64,000 bases of DNA, from the NCBI GenBank assembly GCA_963575745.1, contig CAUYUJ010004525.1, positions 207,901 to 271,900 of the forward strand. Direction: 5' to 3'. This document shows positions 63,573 through 64,000 of the stretch, one piece after another; position 1 is the first letter of the stretch; each line of letters begins with the position of its first letter. Both the position numbers and the translations under genes were made by a program. The stretch comes from Prorocentrum cordatum (Eukaryota; Sar; Dinophyceae; Prorocentrales; Prorocentraceae). Below the pieces are notes generated by a model. The model did no database searches. It saw nothing but the letters and a program-made list of their open reading frames with translations, and had not been told where the DNA came from.

Positions 63573-63697
63573 CTCGTCGTCGTCGGCGTCGTTGTCGTCG
63601 TCGTCATCGTCGCCGTCGTCGCGTCATCAAACAGGCGATGCTCGACGCTCGGTCCATCTTCGCGCAGCACTCGAGCATCAAGCTCCTGACTGCCTAG
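60114..63697 (+). CDS. gene E: seven-exon gene of a probable dinoflagellate-specific family
   Basis: Exon 1 starts at ATG 60,114 (MVGMKRPAAAKAKVRALRRR) and ends near 60,190 (boundary unresolved). Then: 60463-60667 (SVSCEELAFKTSSMTTDEKI, FYAEHCDPEDTAQLKAVFTD, AEMKRLWDRFKAARHKN), 61271-61405 (RSGKQHAQKSLLMAWLNDPG, FGDRYMKMNESVRFSKTTA), 61558-61611 (MVQKYGEEESQQMRDDGL), 62270-62761 (ERPNPTSPRAKQYWDTTEEE to SDVNK, 164 codons), 62944-63033 (AAKFLKQLREVDNNLDDLDM) and 63635-63697 (AMLDARSIFAQHSSIKLLTA, stop). From exon 2 to the end all joins are phase 0 with GT-AG ends. The layout (basic KRPAAA start, a W..(F/L)K.AR helix region, a GK..K..LL..WL.DP region, a charged middle, a helical tail) resembles proteins I associate with dinoflagellates, with no assigned function. 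A TTATTTCAG at 60,044-60,052 could be a trans-splicing acceptor. Confidence 0.6.
61400..61445 (+). other. hairpin over the exon 3 donor of gene E
   Basis: GTCTCGTCGGG starts at the inferred donor (61,406). Its perfect 11-bp inverted complement CCCGACGAGAC follows 13-14 bp later. Confidence 0.7.
61620..62265. repeat. CTC-rich intron 4 of gene E
   Basis: Two CTC/CCC blocks (61,645-61,835 and 62,010-62,110) flank a short unique stretch. Confidence 0.8.
63034..63634 (+). other. gene E intron 6, long GAC/GTC hairpin
   Basis: GT-AG, 601 bp. The first part is (GAC)n and the second (GTC)n. ACCGCCTGGCAGGCTCGATC at about 63,176 is answered by GATCGAGCCTGCCAGGCGGT at about 63,386 and again, imperfectly, at about 63,513. 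Confidence 0.75.
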
Positions 63698-63699
63698 AT

Positions 63700-64000
63700 A
63701 GGCTTGGCCCAGAAGGTGCTAACCCGCCAAACACATCGACATCCCCGTCCTCCTCCCCTCTCCTCTACGACGACGCTGACGGTGAGGACGACGACGACGA
63801 CGATGGCGACGACGACGACGCCGACGACGACGAGGACGACGACGACGACGACGACGGCGATAACGACGACCGCCTGGCAGGCTCGATGACTACGACGTTG
63901 ACGACGAGGCCGACGACGACGACGACGACGACGACGACGCCGACGACGACTACGACGACGACGACGCCGACGGCGACGACGACGACGACGACGTCATCGT
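63700..64000. repeat. second copy of the gene E intron 6 start, runs off the right edge
   Basis: GCCCAGAAGGTGCTAACCCG, CCAAACACATCGACATCCCC, GTCCTCCTCCCCTCTCCTCT, then (GAC)n and GACCGCCTGGCAGGCTCGAT repeat the exon 6 end and intron 6 start seen at 63,024-63,195, with about 85-90% identity by eye. Confidence 0.8.

Overview
The window looks like nuclear DNA of a dinoflagellate. It is GC-rich and dominated by long purine/pyrimidine microsatellites, minisatellites and satellites. It carries decayed LINE reverse transcriptases and has small exons separated by repeat-filled introns. Some intron starts appear to be GC rather than GT. Two sequences resembling relict dinoflagellate spliced leaders lie upstream of genes, and one protein begins with a KRPAAA-type basic stretch of the kind often seen in this group. 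Genus cannot be fixed from the sequence; a large-genome, GC-rich lineage such as Prorocentrum would fit (inference).

Layout. 1-6 kb: minus-strand coding remnants, then a decayed LINE with endonuclease and reverse-transcriptase regions. 6-13 kb: GAG/CTC tracts, coding-like scraps and foldback elements. 13.4-14.7 kb: a second, plus-strand LINE remnant. 15-16.4 and 26.1-28.8 kb: two copies of a composite array built on a 90-bp unit. 19-25.8 kb: CCAAGA-type minisatellites, a Tc1/mariner-like MITE, foldbacks, and two elements made of a microsatellite between inverted arms. 29.4-30.8 kb: a helicase-like fragment and a 168-bp array. 31-35.6 kb: higher-order minisatellites and a 1.6-kb CTGAGG satellite. 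35.8-38.5 kb: a cluster of foldbacks and a minus-strand gene with a hairpin intron. 38.7-45.8 kb: more arrays, a LINE RNase H remnant and a 330-bp near-palindrome. 46.8-53.7 kb: plus-strand multi-exon genes A, B and C. 54.3-58.9 kb: a GGGTGTCTTG higher-order array containing gene D. 59-59.9 kb: an AT-rich island. 60.1-63.7 kb: multi-exon gene E, whose last introns are GAC/GTC hairpins.

The most interesting theme is intron gain and spread by hairpin DNA. One intron (38,164-38,324) has terminal inverted repeats starting exactly at its GT and is flanked by a direct AAG repeat, the second copy of which supplies the AG acceptor: the expected structure of an introner. Genes B and E each show a GAC/GTC hairpin intron that has been tandemly copied together with neighbouring exon sequence. 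Elsewhere the same sort of inverted arms enclose GAG/CTC microsatellites outside recognisable genes. None of the gene products can be given a confident biochemical function. All exon models were built by eye from reading frame, splice dinucleotides and phase.
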